DNA from: Sphingopyxis sp. LC81
Lineage (GTDB): Bacteria > Pseudomonadota > Alphaproteobacteria > Sphingomonadales > Sphingomonadaceae
Direction of reading: 5' to 3'
Assembly (NCBI RefSeq): GCF_000756375.1
Contig: NZ_JNFD01000035.1
Span: 99,501-163,500, forward strand
DNA: 64,000 nt
In this document: positions 17,246 through 26,181 of the stretch, piece by piece
Layout: every line of letters starts with the position of its first letter
How positions within the stretch are numbered: the first letter of the stretch is position 1
Position numbers and translations under genes: made by a program
Notes under the pieces: model-generated
The model's input: only the letters and a program-made list of their open reading frames with translations
What the model was told of the DNA's origin: nothing
The model's database searches: none

Positions 17246-18643
17246 CTATGCCACCGGGCCGACGCGCTCGTCGGGCTCAAGCCGGATCAGGGGCCGCTTG
17301 CGCCCGGTCGCGCGCGCGAACAGGCGCGGCACCAGCGCATTCGCCTGCGCCCAGTTCCAGTACGCCACATAGGCCGGATCGGCGAGGAGATGCTTTTCCT
17401 CGGTCTTGGCGCGCCAGTAATAAACGCCGCTGACCAGCCCGAGCAGGACGACGTTGCGCGCGCCTTCGACCCAGCCACCCGCGGTAACAAGGAAGGGCAG
17501 CGATCCGATCCACCACGTCAAATTCTTCGAAATATACGCCGGATGGCGTGTGAACGCATAAGGCCCATGCGTGATGATGCCGCGGTGCGTCAGGTTCGAA
17601 AAGCGGATCCCGAACGCCATCGTCGCCCAGCTATAGACCGCCGTCAGCAACACCAGTGCGATCGCCCAGACGATCAGCAGCTTTTCGTGGCCCGCGAGCC
17701 AATAGCCCCAGTCAGAGCCGTACATCTGATAATCGAGCGGCCCGCCGTTCATCAGAATGAAGGGCGGATAACAGACGAGCGCCGCGACCCACGCCATGCC
17801 ATAGGGGTTGGCGGTGCGGATATGCGCGTCGAGCGGCTTCAGCGTCAGGATATAGCCGACCGTCGCGATATGGACGTCGATCAGATAGAGGAAATTGATC
17901 GTCCAGATTCCGATCTTGTACGGATTGGCCAGGATTTCGCTCATCGGCACGGTGACGAGCGCGGAAAAATTCCCCGGCACGATCGACAACATGAACGCGG
18001 TGAAAAAGCCCTTCACCGCCCAAGCGCGCAGATGATGGCCGATTGCCTTGCCGTCGACCGGTTGCCCCGGCGCAATCAGCCAGCGCCCGAGCTGCCAGCA
18101 ACCGTCGCGCGGTTCGACCATGCGGCGGTCGAGCCACAGCATATAGGGCACCGAAACGAGCAGAAGCCACGGCGCGACCGTCTCGAGCAGGTTCATCGAA
18201 AAGGCGTAATTGCCCTCCCAATAATAGCGCATCGTCGCATAGATCAGCGCGATCAGTCCCCATGTCGCCCACAGCCCGGCGAGCTTGGTCAGGCTGATGT
18301 CGAGCGTCTCGCGCCACGGACGGCGCTGCGCCCAGTCGATCCCGGTCGACGGATTGCGGTGTACCTTGTCGACGAAAACCGACCACAAAACCATCGGCAC
18401 GCCGCATGCGAGCACGCTCGCAATCGCCGAATTGGGCCCGTTCATCGCCCCCCGCGTCCCCCAGTCGATACCGAGGAAGCCCGCGATCTCCGGCGCGAAA
18501 CGGGCGATAAGCAAATAACTCACCAGACCGGCGAGCCCGACGACGCCCACACCCGCGCTGACCGCCGAACGCGGCCGGACGCCCGTTGGCGCGGCCGGAG
18601 CGCTTGCCGATTCGCGGGCGTCGGATGGAGCGGATTTCGCCAT
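17246..18643 (-). CDS. ICMT/PEMT-type membrane methyltransferase
   Basis: 465 aa from ATG 18643; the frame stays open upstream but the extra residues look noncoding. A disordered Ala/Ser-rich N-terminus (1-35) precedes about nine hydrophobic segments. The C-terminus carries an isoprenylcysteine/phospholipid methyltransferase-like domain: HGPYAFTRHPAYISKNL and, further on, EEKHLLADPAYVAY, matching the conserved RHPxY and Glu-Glu features of that SAM-binding fold. The substrate is unknown; such proteins in bacteria methylate lipids or small amines. Confidence 0.72.
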   Translation of the reverse strand: MAKSAPSDARESASAPAAPTGVRPRSAVSAGVGVVGLAGLVSYLLIARFAPEIAGFLGIDWGTRGAMNGPNSAIASVLACGVPMVLWSVFVDKVHRNPSTGIDWAQRRPWRETLDISLTKLAGLWATWGLIALIYATMRYYWEGNYAFSMNLLETVAPWLLLVSVPYMLWLDRRMVEPRDGCWQLGRWLIAPGQPVDGKAIGHHLRAWAVKGFFTAFMLSIVPGNFSALVTVPMSEILANPYKIGIWTINFLYLIDVHIATVGYILTLKPLDAHIRTANPYGMAWVAALVCYPPFILMNGGPLDYQMYGSDWGYWLAGHEKLLIVWAIALVLLTAVYSWATMAFGIRFSNLTHRGIITHGPYAFTRHPAYISKNLTWWIGSLPFLVTAGGWVEGARNVVLLGLVSGVYYWRAKTEEKHLLADPAYVAYWNWAQANALVPRLFARATGRKRPLIRLEPDERVGPVA

Positions 18644-18883
18644 GATATTCACCCGCTTAGCGTTACCCGAAAATGGTAAGCAAGCCGTCAATCGCATTTT
18701 CCGATTCGCGGGCGTTTTCCTGCCAAAATGGCGGCGTTCCGACAGTTTGACACCGTTCACCGCACGAAAATTTCGACTCGGCCCGAGTCGCCCTCCAAAG
18801 ATTCGCACCCGTGCCAGCGGCCTGATACAGCGCGCATCAATCGGGGCGGAGGGCTCCAATAAAACACAAGATGGGGTCGCCAC

Positions 18884-20095
18884 TTGTCATCGAGAACAAC
18901 GGGTCTGCGCGATTTGCGCCAGCGTTTTTCTGCGCTGTTTCAGGACCATGAAATCTTCGTCCGCACGCACGGACATGTCCGTTTCGTGCGCGTCAGCGCC
19001 ATTTGGCAAAAACGTGTCGCGCTGATCGCCGGCATCGTGCTACTCGCATGGGCCGGCGCGACGCTGGCCGTGCTCGTCAACCAGCTTCTGAGCTCGGGCG
19101 AGCGCGCCGCGGTCGCGCAGCAGCAGGCCGCCGCCGCCGCGTCCGAAGCGCGCATCGCCAAATATCGCAACAATGTCGCTGAAACCGCCGCCGATCTCGA
19201 AGACCGGCAGGAACAGCTCGAGGAATGGTCGAAGGTCCACTTCGGCGTCGAGCCCGCGGCGGTAACACCAGAAGCTCACACCCAAGGCGCGGCTCCGGCC
19301 GCCGAACAGGCGCCGCTGAAAACCAGCGCGCTGATCGACCCGAACCTGCCCCCCGAAGCACAGGTCCTCGCCCGCCTCGAAGCCCGCCAGGAAGATTTCG
19401 CGACGCGCCTGCTCACCGCGGTCAACGAACGCGCGGCGAAGGCCGAAGGCGCCGTCGCCAAGCTCGGTATGAACCCTGCCGCGCTCGTCCGCAACGCCGC
19501 GGCCGGCCGTGGTGGTCCGTTCATCCCCTATCGCGGCGGCAAGGGCCGAGCGAGCTCGCTCGGCAAATCCTTCGCTGCGCTCGAAAGCGCGCTATTCCGC
19601 ATGGAAGTGCTCGAACGCACGCTCGTTGCCCTCCCCTCGGGCAAGCCCGCCAATGTGCTGATGCTCTCGTCGAGCTACGGTTATCGCAGCGATCCCTTCA
19701 CCGGCGCCGGTGCGATGCACTCGGGCCTCGATTTCCCCGGCCCGCTCGGCTCGCCGATCCTCGCCGCCGCCCCCGGCCGCGTCGTCTATGTCGGGCAAAA
19801 GTCGGGTTACGGCAATGTTGTCGAGGTCGATCACGGTCAGGGTATCCTGACCCGCTACGCCCACTTGTCGGGCTTTACCTCGACGGTCGGCGCGCAGGTT
19901 GCCGCGGGGCAGCAGATCGCCAAAATGGGCTCGACCGGCCGTTCGACCGGAAGCCACCTGCATTTCGAAGTCCGTTTGAATGGCGTCGCGGTCAACCCGC
20001 GCCGCTTCCTGGAGGCCAAAGCCGATGTTCTCGAAGTCAAAGACGACGCCCGACAGCGAGTCGGTTCCGTCGCTGCCGTCCGTGGTGCCCGCTAA
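18884..20095 (+). CDS. M23-family murein endopeptidase, membrane anchored
   Basis: 403 aa from a TTG start at 18884, with GGGG about 8 nt upstream; no in-frame ATG gives the conserved N-terminal part. Cytoplasmic basic N-terminus, one transmembrane helix (about 45-68), a coiled coil (about 72-120), then the LytM/M23 domain with H279-x3-D283, H327 and HLH at 358-360 as zinc and catalytic residues. It should cleave peptidoglycan cross-links in the periplasm. Its last 71 nt overlap the bactofilin gene, a pairing known to localise M23 hydrolases. Confidence 0.9.
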   Translation: MSSRTTGLRDLRQRFSALFQDHEIFVRTHGHVRFVRVSAIWQKRVALIAGIVLLAWAGATLAVLVNQLLSSGERAAVAQQQAAAAASEARIAKYRNNVAETAADLEDRQEQLEEWSKVHFGVEPAAVTPEAHTQGAAPAAEQAPLKTSALIDPNLPPEAQVLARLEARQEDFATRLLTAVNERAAKAEGAVAKLGMNPAALVRNAAAGRGGPFIPYRGGKGRASSLGKSFAALESALFRMEVLERTLVALPSGKPANVLMLSSSYGYRSDPFTGAGAMHSGLDFPGPLGSPILAAAPGRVVYVGQKSGYGNVVEVDHGQGILTRYAHLSGFTSTVGAQVAAGQQIAKMGSTGRSTGSHLHFEVRLNGVAVNPRRFLEAKADVLEVKDDARQRVGSVAAVRGAR

Positions 20096-20477
20096 GATGG
20101 CGACGGGCGCGCGTCACACGACCTTTTCGATCCTCGGATCGGATGTCGTCGTCACCGGCAATGTCGCCGCCAGCGTCGACCTGCACGTCGACGGCAAGAT
20201 CGAGGGCGACCTCAAATGCGCCAACCTCGTCCAGGGCGAGGCGAGCGAGATCAAGGGTTCGGTGGTCGCCGAAACCGCGAAGATCGCAGGCTTGCTCGAC
20301 GGTGCGATCGAGGCCAAGACGCTGATCGTCCACGCGACCGCGCGGATCACCGGCGACGTGACCTATGAAAACATCACGATCGAAAATGGCGGCAAGGTCG
20401 AAGGCAAGCTGAGCCATCGCCGCCACGGCGCCGCTGCGGCGAAAGCCCCGCCGCCGCTCGAAGTCGTCTCCAACTAA
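20025..20477 (+). CDS. bactofilin (polymer-forming cytoskeletal protein)
   Basis: 150 aa. ATG 20025 is chosen because GGAGG sits at 20011-20015 inside the end of the M23 gene, with ideal spacing. The core (about 25-125) is a right-handed beta-helix of short repeats such as VDLHVDGKIEGDLKC and ITGDVTYENITIENGG, flanked by disordered tails, as in bactofilins. Bactofilins polymerise without nucleotide on the inner membrane and position cell-wall enzymes. The 71-nt overlap with the peptidase gene argues for co-expression and joint function. Confidence 0.9.
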   Translation: MFSKSKTTPDSESVPSLPSVVPAKMATGARHTTFSILGSDVVVTGNVAASVDLHVDGKIEGDLKCANLVQGEASEIKGSVVAETAKIAGLLDGAIEAKTLIVHATARITGDVTYENITIENGGKVEGKLSHRRHGAAAAKAPPPLEVVSN

Positions 20478-20510
20478 GCCGATTCCGATAAGGCGGCGTT
20501 TGCGCGGCCT

Positions 20511-22268
20511 TTAATTCGATACCATAGCCTCGCGGGCGGACGCGCGTCCCGGCATGTCATAATGCCGCTGGACGACCACCTTGTTGCGGCCGCCCCGCTT
20601 GGCATCATAGAGCGCTTCGTCGGCGAGCCGGTACAATTGCTGGAAATCGCACGCCGGCCGCACCTCGGCGACTCCAACGCTGGCGGTGACCAGCCGCTCG
20701 CCGACCGTCTCGCTGTGGTCGCACGCGGCGATCCCGCGCCGGATGCTTTCGGCGAAACGCCCGAGGATGATCCCTTCCATCCCGATCGTCAGCAATCCGA
20801 ATTCCTCGCCGCCGAGCCGGGCAACGGTGCACATCGGCCCCTCCCAGCGCTCGATCCGGTGCGCGATACCGCACAGCACCACGTCGCCCGCATCATGCCC
20901 ATAGATATCGTTGATCGACTTGAAACGGTCGATATCGACCAGCAGCAGCGCCGCGGGCAGATTGTCCGCACGCGCGCGTTCGAGCAACGGCGTCACGCTC
21001 TCGACGAAGCCGCGGCGGTTGGGCAGACCGGTCAGCGGGTCGCGCCGCGCGAGATGCTGCGCCTTCGCTGCGGCGCTGCGCGCATGGTCGCGTTCGATGC
21101 GCAGATGGCCGAGCCGCCGCGTCGCCGCCGCCGCGAGCCACAGCGCCTGCCAGGTCGCGGCGACCAGCACGAGCAGCTTCGATCCGCCGCCCCACAAGCC
21201 ATCCTCGACATCGATGACATGGATAAGCGCAAGAATCGCCATCGGCAGCCCCCACGCCGCGAGGAAGTCGCGCGCTTCGATCGATCCGCGTCGCCATGCC
21301 CAGCCGACATAGGCGGTCACCGCCAGCAAATCGGCAAGGATCACCAGCCCCAGCACATCGGCGAGCGATCCCAGGCTGCTGCCGCGGATCAGCGCCAGCG
21401 GGATGCCGGCAAGCCCGACGCTCAGCCCGAGGACGAGCGTGCCGGCGCGAAGCCAGTTCGGCACCCGTCCGCGGTCGACCGCCATCACCGCGCTGGCCGT
21501 CGCGAGCGCGATGGCGAGGCAGGACAGAAAGGTGCAGATCTGGGTCGTCACCGTCCCGGCCAATTCGGGCACAAGCGCCAGATGAACCTGCGACCAGAGC
21601 GCCCCCCACAGCAACATCGTGCCCGACCAGGCCGCCTGCCACGCCAGATATTGGCGGCGCACCGCAAAGGCGAGCGACAGGCTGTAGATACAGCTGATGA
21701 GCAGCAGCGTGAGCGCCGCGCCGATAGCAGCCGCCATGCCCGCCGACTGCATCGCCGCCTCGGCTTTCGGGATGATCCGCGCGTGGATGAACTGATGGCC
21801 GGACAGGCGATCGAAGCGCATCGTCACCGCGGTCAACGCCGCGCCGCGCGCGGGTGCTTCGAACAATATCTGCCCGCCCGTGCGCCAATGCGATCCGTAA
21901 TCGCCCGCCCGCACCTGCTGCCAGCGCGTCGCGCCGTCGGCGTAGGAGAAAGCGACGGCGAGCCGGTCGAAGCGCGACTGGTGAACCATCAGCGTCACAT
22001 CGCCGCGCTGCGCGCGCGGCCCCTCAAGCGGCGCACGAAGCCAGAGGCTGCCCTGCTGATAATTCGCGGGCGATCCGCTGCACGAAAAGCGAAGTGCGGA
22101 CAGGCTGCTATCGCGCGCCGCGACACCGGTCTCAGCATGGCAAAGGTCGCGATCGAGGTCGAGTGTCACCGCCGCCGCCGGACCCGCCCACAGCGCGAGC
22201 ATGAGGACGGCAAAGCCAAGCCCCAGCCGGCCGCACAGGTGCGCCAGAAGATGTCCCGCCGCGATCAT
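20511..22268 (-). CDS. membrane GGDEF-domain diguanylate cyclase
   Basis: 585 aa. Signal sequence ending near AGPAAA, a periplasmic sensor-like region (about 35-175, resembling 7TMR-DISM-type inputs), about seven to eight transmembrane helices (180-395), a short coiled segment, then a GGDEF domain with RRDPLTGLPNRRGF and an intact GGEEF active site. It should make cyclic di-GMP from GTP. The residues where the RxxD inhibitory site would lie read GPMC, so product feedback is probably absent. The ligand is unknown. Confidence 0.88.
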   Translation of the reverse strand: MIAAGHLLAHLCGRLGLGFAVLMLALWAGPAAAVTLDLDRDLCHAETGVAARDSSLSALRFSCSGSPANYQQGSLWLRAPLEGPRAQRGDVTLMVHQSRFDRLAVAFSYADGATRWQQVRAGDYGSHWRTGGQILFEAPARGAALTAVTMRFDRLSGHQFIHARIIPKAEAAMQSAGMAAAIGAALTLLLISCIYSLSLAFAVRRQYLAWQAAWSGTMLLWGALWSQVHLALVPELAGTVTTQICTFLSCLAIALATASAVMAVDRGRVPNWLRAGTLVLGLSVGLAGIPLALIRGSSLGSLADVLGLVILADLLAVTAYVGWAWRRGSIEARDFLAAWGLPMAILALIHVIDVEDGLWGGGSKLLVLVAATWQALWLAAAATRRLGHLRIERDHARSAAAKAQHLARRDPLTGLPNRRGFVESVTPLLERARADNLPAALLLVDIDRFKSINDIYGHDAGDVVLCGIAHRIERWEGPMCTVARLGGEEFGLLTIGMEGIILGRFAESIRRGIAACDHSETVGERLVTASVGVAEVRPACDFQQLYRLADEALYDAKRGGRNKVVVQRHYDMPGRASAREAMVSN

Positions 22269-22330
22269 CCCACCCCCATCGCATCAATATGTTCGGAAAT
22301 GTTTACCACCATCGGGAGAATTGCGCGAAT

Positions 22331-22624
22331 CTAAGGCCGGCCGACGCGCATCCGGACCATGATCCGGTCGCCGAGGCCCACGGCTTCGGACCGCTGGACC
22401 GCGACCTTGATCGGCAGCAGATAGGCCCCGTCGCGCGGGAACAGGGAGGTAGCGAACGCCGTCTCCCCCACGGTCGCGACCACGGGCACGACGCCCCAGC
22501 CATAGCTCGCGGTCATTGCGGCGTAGCGGACCGCGCCGACATGCGCGTCCGGAACCGGCGCGAAAAGAAAGGGCGCCGGCCCGCGCCATTCGACGATTTC
22601 CGCCTCGAAGATGATCTCTTCCAT
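22331..22624 (-). CDS. DUF1905-family protein
   Basis: 97 aa. The start ATG (22624) overlaps the comM stop (ATGA), implying coupling. The sequence is a compact beta-rich DUF1905 domain with EAEIVEWRGPAPFLF near the start and YGWGVVPVVATVG in the middle, ending in a basic IMVRMRVG strand. The family's biochemical function is not established. The pairing with the Mg-chelatase-like ATPase gene is notable but gives no mechanism. Confidence 0.75.
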   Translation of the reverse strand: MEEIIFEAEIVEWRGPAPFLFAPVPDAHVGAVRYAAMTASYGWGVVPVVATVGETAFATSLFPRDGAYLLPIKVAVQRSEAVGLGDRIMVRMRVGRP

Positions 22625-24132
22625 CAGCTCCTCGGCGCCTGCCGCCGATAACTGAGCGCCTCGGCGATGTGGATGCGCCCGACAGCGTCGCTGCCCGCCA
22701 GATCGGCGATCGTCCGCGCGACGCGCAGGATTCGCGTATAGCCGCGCGCCGACAGCCGCATCGCTTCGGCCGCCTGCGCGAGCAGTTTGCGCCCCGCCTC
22801 GTCGGGGGTCGCGACCGCTTCGAGCAGCTCGCCGTCGATCTCGGCATTGGTGCGCGCCTTGTGCGTCGCATAACGCGCCGTCTGCGCCGCGCGCGCCGCC
22901 GCGACGCGCGCCGCGACTTCGGCGCTGCCTTCGGCGGGGGGCGGCAGGACGAGGTCGGCGGCGCTCACCGCCTGCACCTCGACATGCAGGTCGATGCGGT
23001 CGAGCAGCGGCCCCGACAGCTTCGCCTGATAATCGGCGGCGCAGCGCGGCGCGCGGCTGCACGCGAGCGCCGGGTCGCCGAGGTGGCCGCAGCGGCACGG
23101 GTTCATCGCCGCGACCAGCTGGACGCGCGCGGGGAAGGTGACATGCGCATTGGCGCGCGCGACGCTGACCTCGCCGGTTTCGAGCGGCTGGCGCAGCGAA
23201 TCGAGCACGCCGCGCTGGAATTCGGGGAGTTCATCGAGGAACAATACGCCGAGATGCGCGAGGCTGACCTCGCCCGGGCGGACGCGGAGGCCCCCGCCGA
23301 CGAGCGCGGGCATCGATGCCGAATGATGCGGGCTGCGAAACGGCCGTGCGCGGACGAGGCGCCCGCCCTCGAGGTTCCCGGCGACCGACGCGATCATCGA
23401 TACTTCGAGCGCTTCGGCGGGGGTGAGGTCGGGCAGGATGCCGGGCATGCACGCCGCCATCAGCGACTTGCCCGCCCCCGGCGGCCCCGACATCATCAGA
23501 TTATGTGCGCCAGCGGCGGCGATCTCGAGCGCGCGCTTGGCGGTCTCCTGCCCCTTTACCTGACGCAGGTCGGCGGAGCGCACCGGCATCTCGACCTCAC
23601 CCGGCACCGGCGGCGCGAGCAGCGCATGGCCTTTGAAATGGTTGAGCAGCGACAGGAGGTCGGGCGCGCCGATCACCTCGACATTGCCCGCCCACGCGGC
23701 CTCGGGCCCCTGCGCGGCGGGACAGATCAGCCCCAGCCCGGCGCTGCCCGCGTGGATCGCCGCGAGCAGCACGCCCGGCGACGCCGCGACGCGCCCGTCG
23801 AGGCCGAGTTCGCCGACGACCACATAAGAGGCCAGCGTTTCGGCATCGATCACCCCCATCGCGCCGAGCAGCGCGAGCGCGATCGGCAGGTCGTAGTGCG
23901 AGCCTTCCTTCGGCAGGTCGGCAGGCGACAGGTTGACGGTGATGACCTTGGGCGGAAGCGACAGGCCGATCGCGGCGATCGCAGCGCGGACGCGCTCGCG
24001 GCTTTCGCCGACCGCCTTGTCGGGCAGGCCGACGACGACGAAGCGCGGGACGCCGGGGGTGATCTGGCACTGCACCTCGACCCCGCGCGCGTCGATGCCG
24101 AGATAGGCAGTGGTTGAAACGACTGCGACCAT
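22624..24132 (-). CDS. comM: ComM/YifB-family Mg-chelatase-like AAA+ ATPase
   Basis: 502 aa from ATG 24132. An N-terminal ChlI/Lon-protease-like domain (MVAVVSTTAYLGIDARGVEV), a central AAA+ domain with Walker A GPPGAGKS and Walker B VLFLDELPEF, and a Cys-rich segment MNPCRCGHLGDPALAC, followed by a C-terminal Mg_chelatase_C domain. ComM in naturally transforming bacteria is a hexameric helicase promoting branch migration during recombination; a role here is inferred from the family. Confidence 0.92.
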   Translation of the reverse strand: MVAVVSTTAYLGIDARGVEVQCQITPGVPRFVVVGLPDKAVGESRERVRAAIAAIGLSLPPKVITVNLSPADLPKEGSHYDLPIALALLGAMGVIDAETLASYVVVGELGLDGRVAASPGVLLAAIHAGSAGLGLICPAAQGPEAAWAGNVEVIGAPDLLSLLNHFKGHALLAPPVPGEVEMPVRSADLRQVKGQETAKRALEIAAAGAHNLMMSGPPGAGKSLMAACMPGILPDLTPAEALEVSMIASVAGNLEGGRLVRARPFRSPHHSASMPALVGGGLRVRPGEVSLAHLGVLFLDELPEFQRGVLDSLRQPLETGEVSVARANAHVTFPARVQLVAAMNPCRCGHLGDPALACSRAPRCAADYQAKLSGPLLDRIDLHVEVQAVSAADLVLPPPAEGSAEVAARVAAARAAQTARYATHKARTNAEIDGELLEAVATPDEAGRKLLAQAAEAMRLSARGYTRILRVARTIADLAGSDAVGRIHIAEALSYRRQAPRS

Positions 24133-24258
24133 AATCCCCCCGGAACAGCACCGATGTGCCCCCTTTGTTCCGACGCCCTGTTTAGGCGAAGTGGCGGGAA
24201 GGTCGAGTCTTTTCGCAACTTCTCGATCGTTGCGCACATCGCGGATGTTGGCGCCGAT

Positions 24259-24287
24259 TTGACAACATACCAACTAGTCGGTATGTC
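24259..24287 (+). promoter_or_regulatory. tetR promoter with built-in operator
   Basis: Consensus -35 TTGACA (24259-24264) and -10 TATGTC (24282-24287) with a 17-nt spacer. A 22-bp dyad at 24265-24286 fills the spacer and enters the -10: half-sites ACATACC and GGTATGT around a central ACTAGT, with a single mismatched pair. It is the classic form of a TetR self-operator. Transcription should begin near 24294, at or one base from the ATG at 24295. Confidence 0.82.
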
Positions 24288-24294
24288 GATTCGC

Positions 24295-24984
24295 ATGACG
24301 ACGAATCAGCCCCCCTCTGTTCCCGCAGCCGCCGCCCGCGACGTCCCCCCGGCGGGCGGCGGCACCCCCGGGGGCCGCGCCCCGCGGGGCAGCGCGCGCG
24401 CCAGGCTGATCGCCGCGGCGCATGCCACGGTGCGCAAGCAGGGTTATGCGGCGACGACGGTCGACCAGATTTGCGCGGCGGCGGGGGTGACCAAGGGCGC
24501 CTTCTTCCATCACTTCGCGTCGAAAGAAGAACTGGCGGTCGCGGCGGCCGAGGGCTGGACCGAACGCGCGCGGCCGATGTTCGAACTGCCGCCGCATGTG
24601 AAGCTCGACGACCCGCTCGACCGCCTGCTCGGCCATATCGATTTCCGCCTGGCGATGCTCGACGGCCCCACCGAAGATTATACCTGCTTCGTCGGCACGA
24701 TGGTGCAGGAAGCCTATGCGACCAACGACCGCATCCGCGCGGCGTGCGAGGCGAGCATCAACGCCTATTGCCAGGCACTCGCGCCCGACATTCAGGCCGC
24801 GATGGATATTTACGGCGCGCCCGAGGACGTCACCGCGATCGGCCTGGCGCAGCATGTCCAGTCGGTATTGCAGGGCGCTTTCGTCCTGGCGAAAACGACG
24901 AACGATCCGGCGATTGCGCGCGGCACCGTCACTCATTTGAAGCGTTATGTCCGGATGCTGTTCGGCGCCGGCGGTACGCCATGA
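24295..24984 (+). CDS. TetR/AcrR-family transcriptional regulator
   Basis: 229 aa from ATG 24295. An alternative ATG at 24283 lies inside the -10 box and operator, so it is unlikely. After a disordered Pro/Gly-rich N-terminus (1-33) comes the TetR HTH domain (about 36-85) with TTVDQICAAAGVTKGAFFHH, then an all-helical ligand-binding domain. It heads an 18-gene same-strand run of glutathione and VOC genes and probably represses it together with itself through the operator at 24265-24286. No ribosome-binding site precedes the ATG, consistent with a leaderless message. Confidence 0.9.
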   Translation: MTTNQPPSVPAAAARDVPPAGGGTPGGRAPRGSARARLIAAAHATVRKQGYAATTVDQICAAAGVTKGAFFHHFASKEELAVAAAEGWTERARPMFELPPHVKLDDPLDRLLGHIDFRLAMLDGPTEDYTCFVGTMVQEAYATNDRIRAACEASINAYCQALAPDIQAAMDIYGAPEDVTAIGLAQHVQSVLQGAFVLAKTTNDPAIARGTVTHLKRYVRMLFGAGGTP

Positions 24985-25056
24985 TGCGACAGGTAATTGC
25001 CGCCGCGCACCGCGCACGCTGACTTCAACAATCACCACCCCCCAAAGGAGAGAGTA

Positions 25057-25491
25057 ATGCCCCAGATGATTTTCGTGAACCTGCCGGTCACCGACCTCGA
25101 CAAGTCGAAAGCCTTTTACGAGGCGGTCGGCGCCGCGAACAACCCCGCCTTCACCGACGACACCGCCGCGTGCATGGTCGTCGAAGAGGGCTCGATCCAC
25201 GTCATGCTGCTGACGCACGCGAAATGGGCGGACTTCACGACCAAGACGATCCCCGACGCGCGCACCCATGCGCAGGTCCTGCTCTGCCTTTCGGCCGACA
25301 GCCGCGACGCGGTCGACGGACAGGTCGACAAGGCGGTCAAGGCGGGCGGCAAGGCCGACCCGACCCCGACGCAGGATTTCGGCTTCATGTACGGCCGTAG
25401 CTACGAAGATCCCGACGGCCATATCTGGGAAGTGATGTGGATGGACCCGACCGCGATCCCCGCCGGCGAGCCCGCCGAAGCGTCCGCCTGA
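25057..25491 (+). CDS. VOC-family (glyoxalase/bleomycin-resistance-like) protein
   Basis: 144 aa from ATG 25057, after the strong site AAAGGAGAG. A single vicinal-oxygen-chelate fold is visible: MIFVNLPVTDLDKSKAFYEAVG at the first beta-alpha unit and YGRSYEDPDGHIWEVMWMD at the last. Such proteins are metal-dependent lyases, dioxygenases, thioltransferases or binding proteins. The lactoylglutathione lyase-like type fits the glutathione-rich surroundings, but substrate is not predictable. First enzyme gene after the regulator. Confidence 0.85.
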   Translation: MPQMIFVNLPVTDLDKSKAFYEAVGAANNPAFTDDTAACMVVEEGSIHVMLLTHAKWADFTTKTIPDARTHAQVLLCLSADSRDAVDGQVDKAVKAGGKADPTPTQDFGFMYGRSYEDPDGHIWEVMWMDPTAIPAGEPAEASA

Positions 25492-25518
25492 CATAAAGCA
25501 TAAGGGAGGAGGAAGAGG

Positions 25519-25935
25519 ATGACCGATATGACGCCCACCAAGGGCCAGTTGATCGCCGGCCGCGTTCTGAGCGGCCTTGTGATCCTCTTCCTGCTCTTCG
25601 ACGCCGGGCTCAAGCTGGTGTCGCCCGAAACCGCGATCAAATATAGCCCGCCCGATCTCGGATGGCCGCTCGACGTCCCGACGATGACCATGCTCGGCAC
25701 GCTGCTGCTGATCCCGACCTTGCTATACATCTGGCCGCGCACCGCGATCCTCGGTGCGATCCTGATCACCGGCTATCTCGGCGGCGCGATCGGCACGCAT
25801 GTGCGCATCGACAGCCCGCTGTTCAGCCACAGCCTGTTCGGCGTCTATCTGGGCCTGATGCTGTGGGGCGGCCTGTGGCTGCGCGACCCGCGCCTCCGCG
25901 CGCTGATCCCGCTCCGGGCAGGAGCGGCGGCATGA
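25519..25935 (+). CDS. DoxX-like small membrane protein
   Basis: 138 aa with four hydrophobic helices (about 10-30, 53-72, 76-96, 100-121), in the pattern of the DoxX/DoxD-like family. The short loop KLVSPETAIKYSPPDLGW is typical of the subfamily. DoxX-type proteins have been linked to thiol oxidation and redox stress in some organisms; that role is only suggested here. GGAGGAAGAGG precedes the start, and its stop overlaps the next ATG (ATGA). Confidence 0.75.
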   Translation: MTDMTPTKGQLIAGRVLSGLVILFLLFDAGLKLVSPETAIKYSPPDLGWPLDVPTMTMLGTLLLIPTLLYIWPRTAILGAILITGYLGGAIGTHVRIDSPLFSHSLFGVYLGLMLWGGLWLRDPRLRALIPLRAGAAA

Positions 25936-26150
25936 GCTTTCAAGCCTATATCGACAATGTCGAAACCAAGACCGGCAAATCGGCCGGCGCGCTGAAGGCC
26001 ATCGCGATCGAAAAAGGCCTCGCCGACGAAAGCGGCCTCGCGCCGGGAATCAAGGCCGGTGCGATCATCGACTGGCTGAAGGCCGATTACGATCTCGGCC
26101 ACGGCCACGCGATGTCGATCGTCGCCTGGATCAAAGGCAAACGGTCCTAG
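25932..26150 (+). CDS. DUF4287 domain protein
   Basis: 72 aa. Start overlaps the upstream stop (ATGA), so translation is coupled to the DoxX-like protein. It is a small helical DUF4287 domain: SFQAYIDNVETKTGKS, LKAGAIIDWLKADYDLGHGHAM region, ending VAWIKGKRS. The family is often found with DUF5655 or as stand-alone proteins of unknown role. It appears as a routine member of the putative detoxification operon. Confidence 0.8.
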   Translation: MSFQAYIDNVETKTGKSAGALKAIAIEKGLADESGLAPGIKAGAIIDWLKADYDLGHGHAMSIVAWIKGKRS

Positions 26151-26181
26151 CCTCCGTCTTTAGAATAAGAGGAATAATCCA

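Noticed and set aside
22624..24273. Longer start of the ComM gene at 24273
   Set aside because: Extra 47 residues are Cys/Arg-rich and unlike the family, which begins at MVAVVSTTAYLG.
24154..24294. Longer start for the TetR regulator
   Set aside because: Would place the promoter and operator inside the gene; the added residues do not look like a TetR N-terminus.
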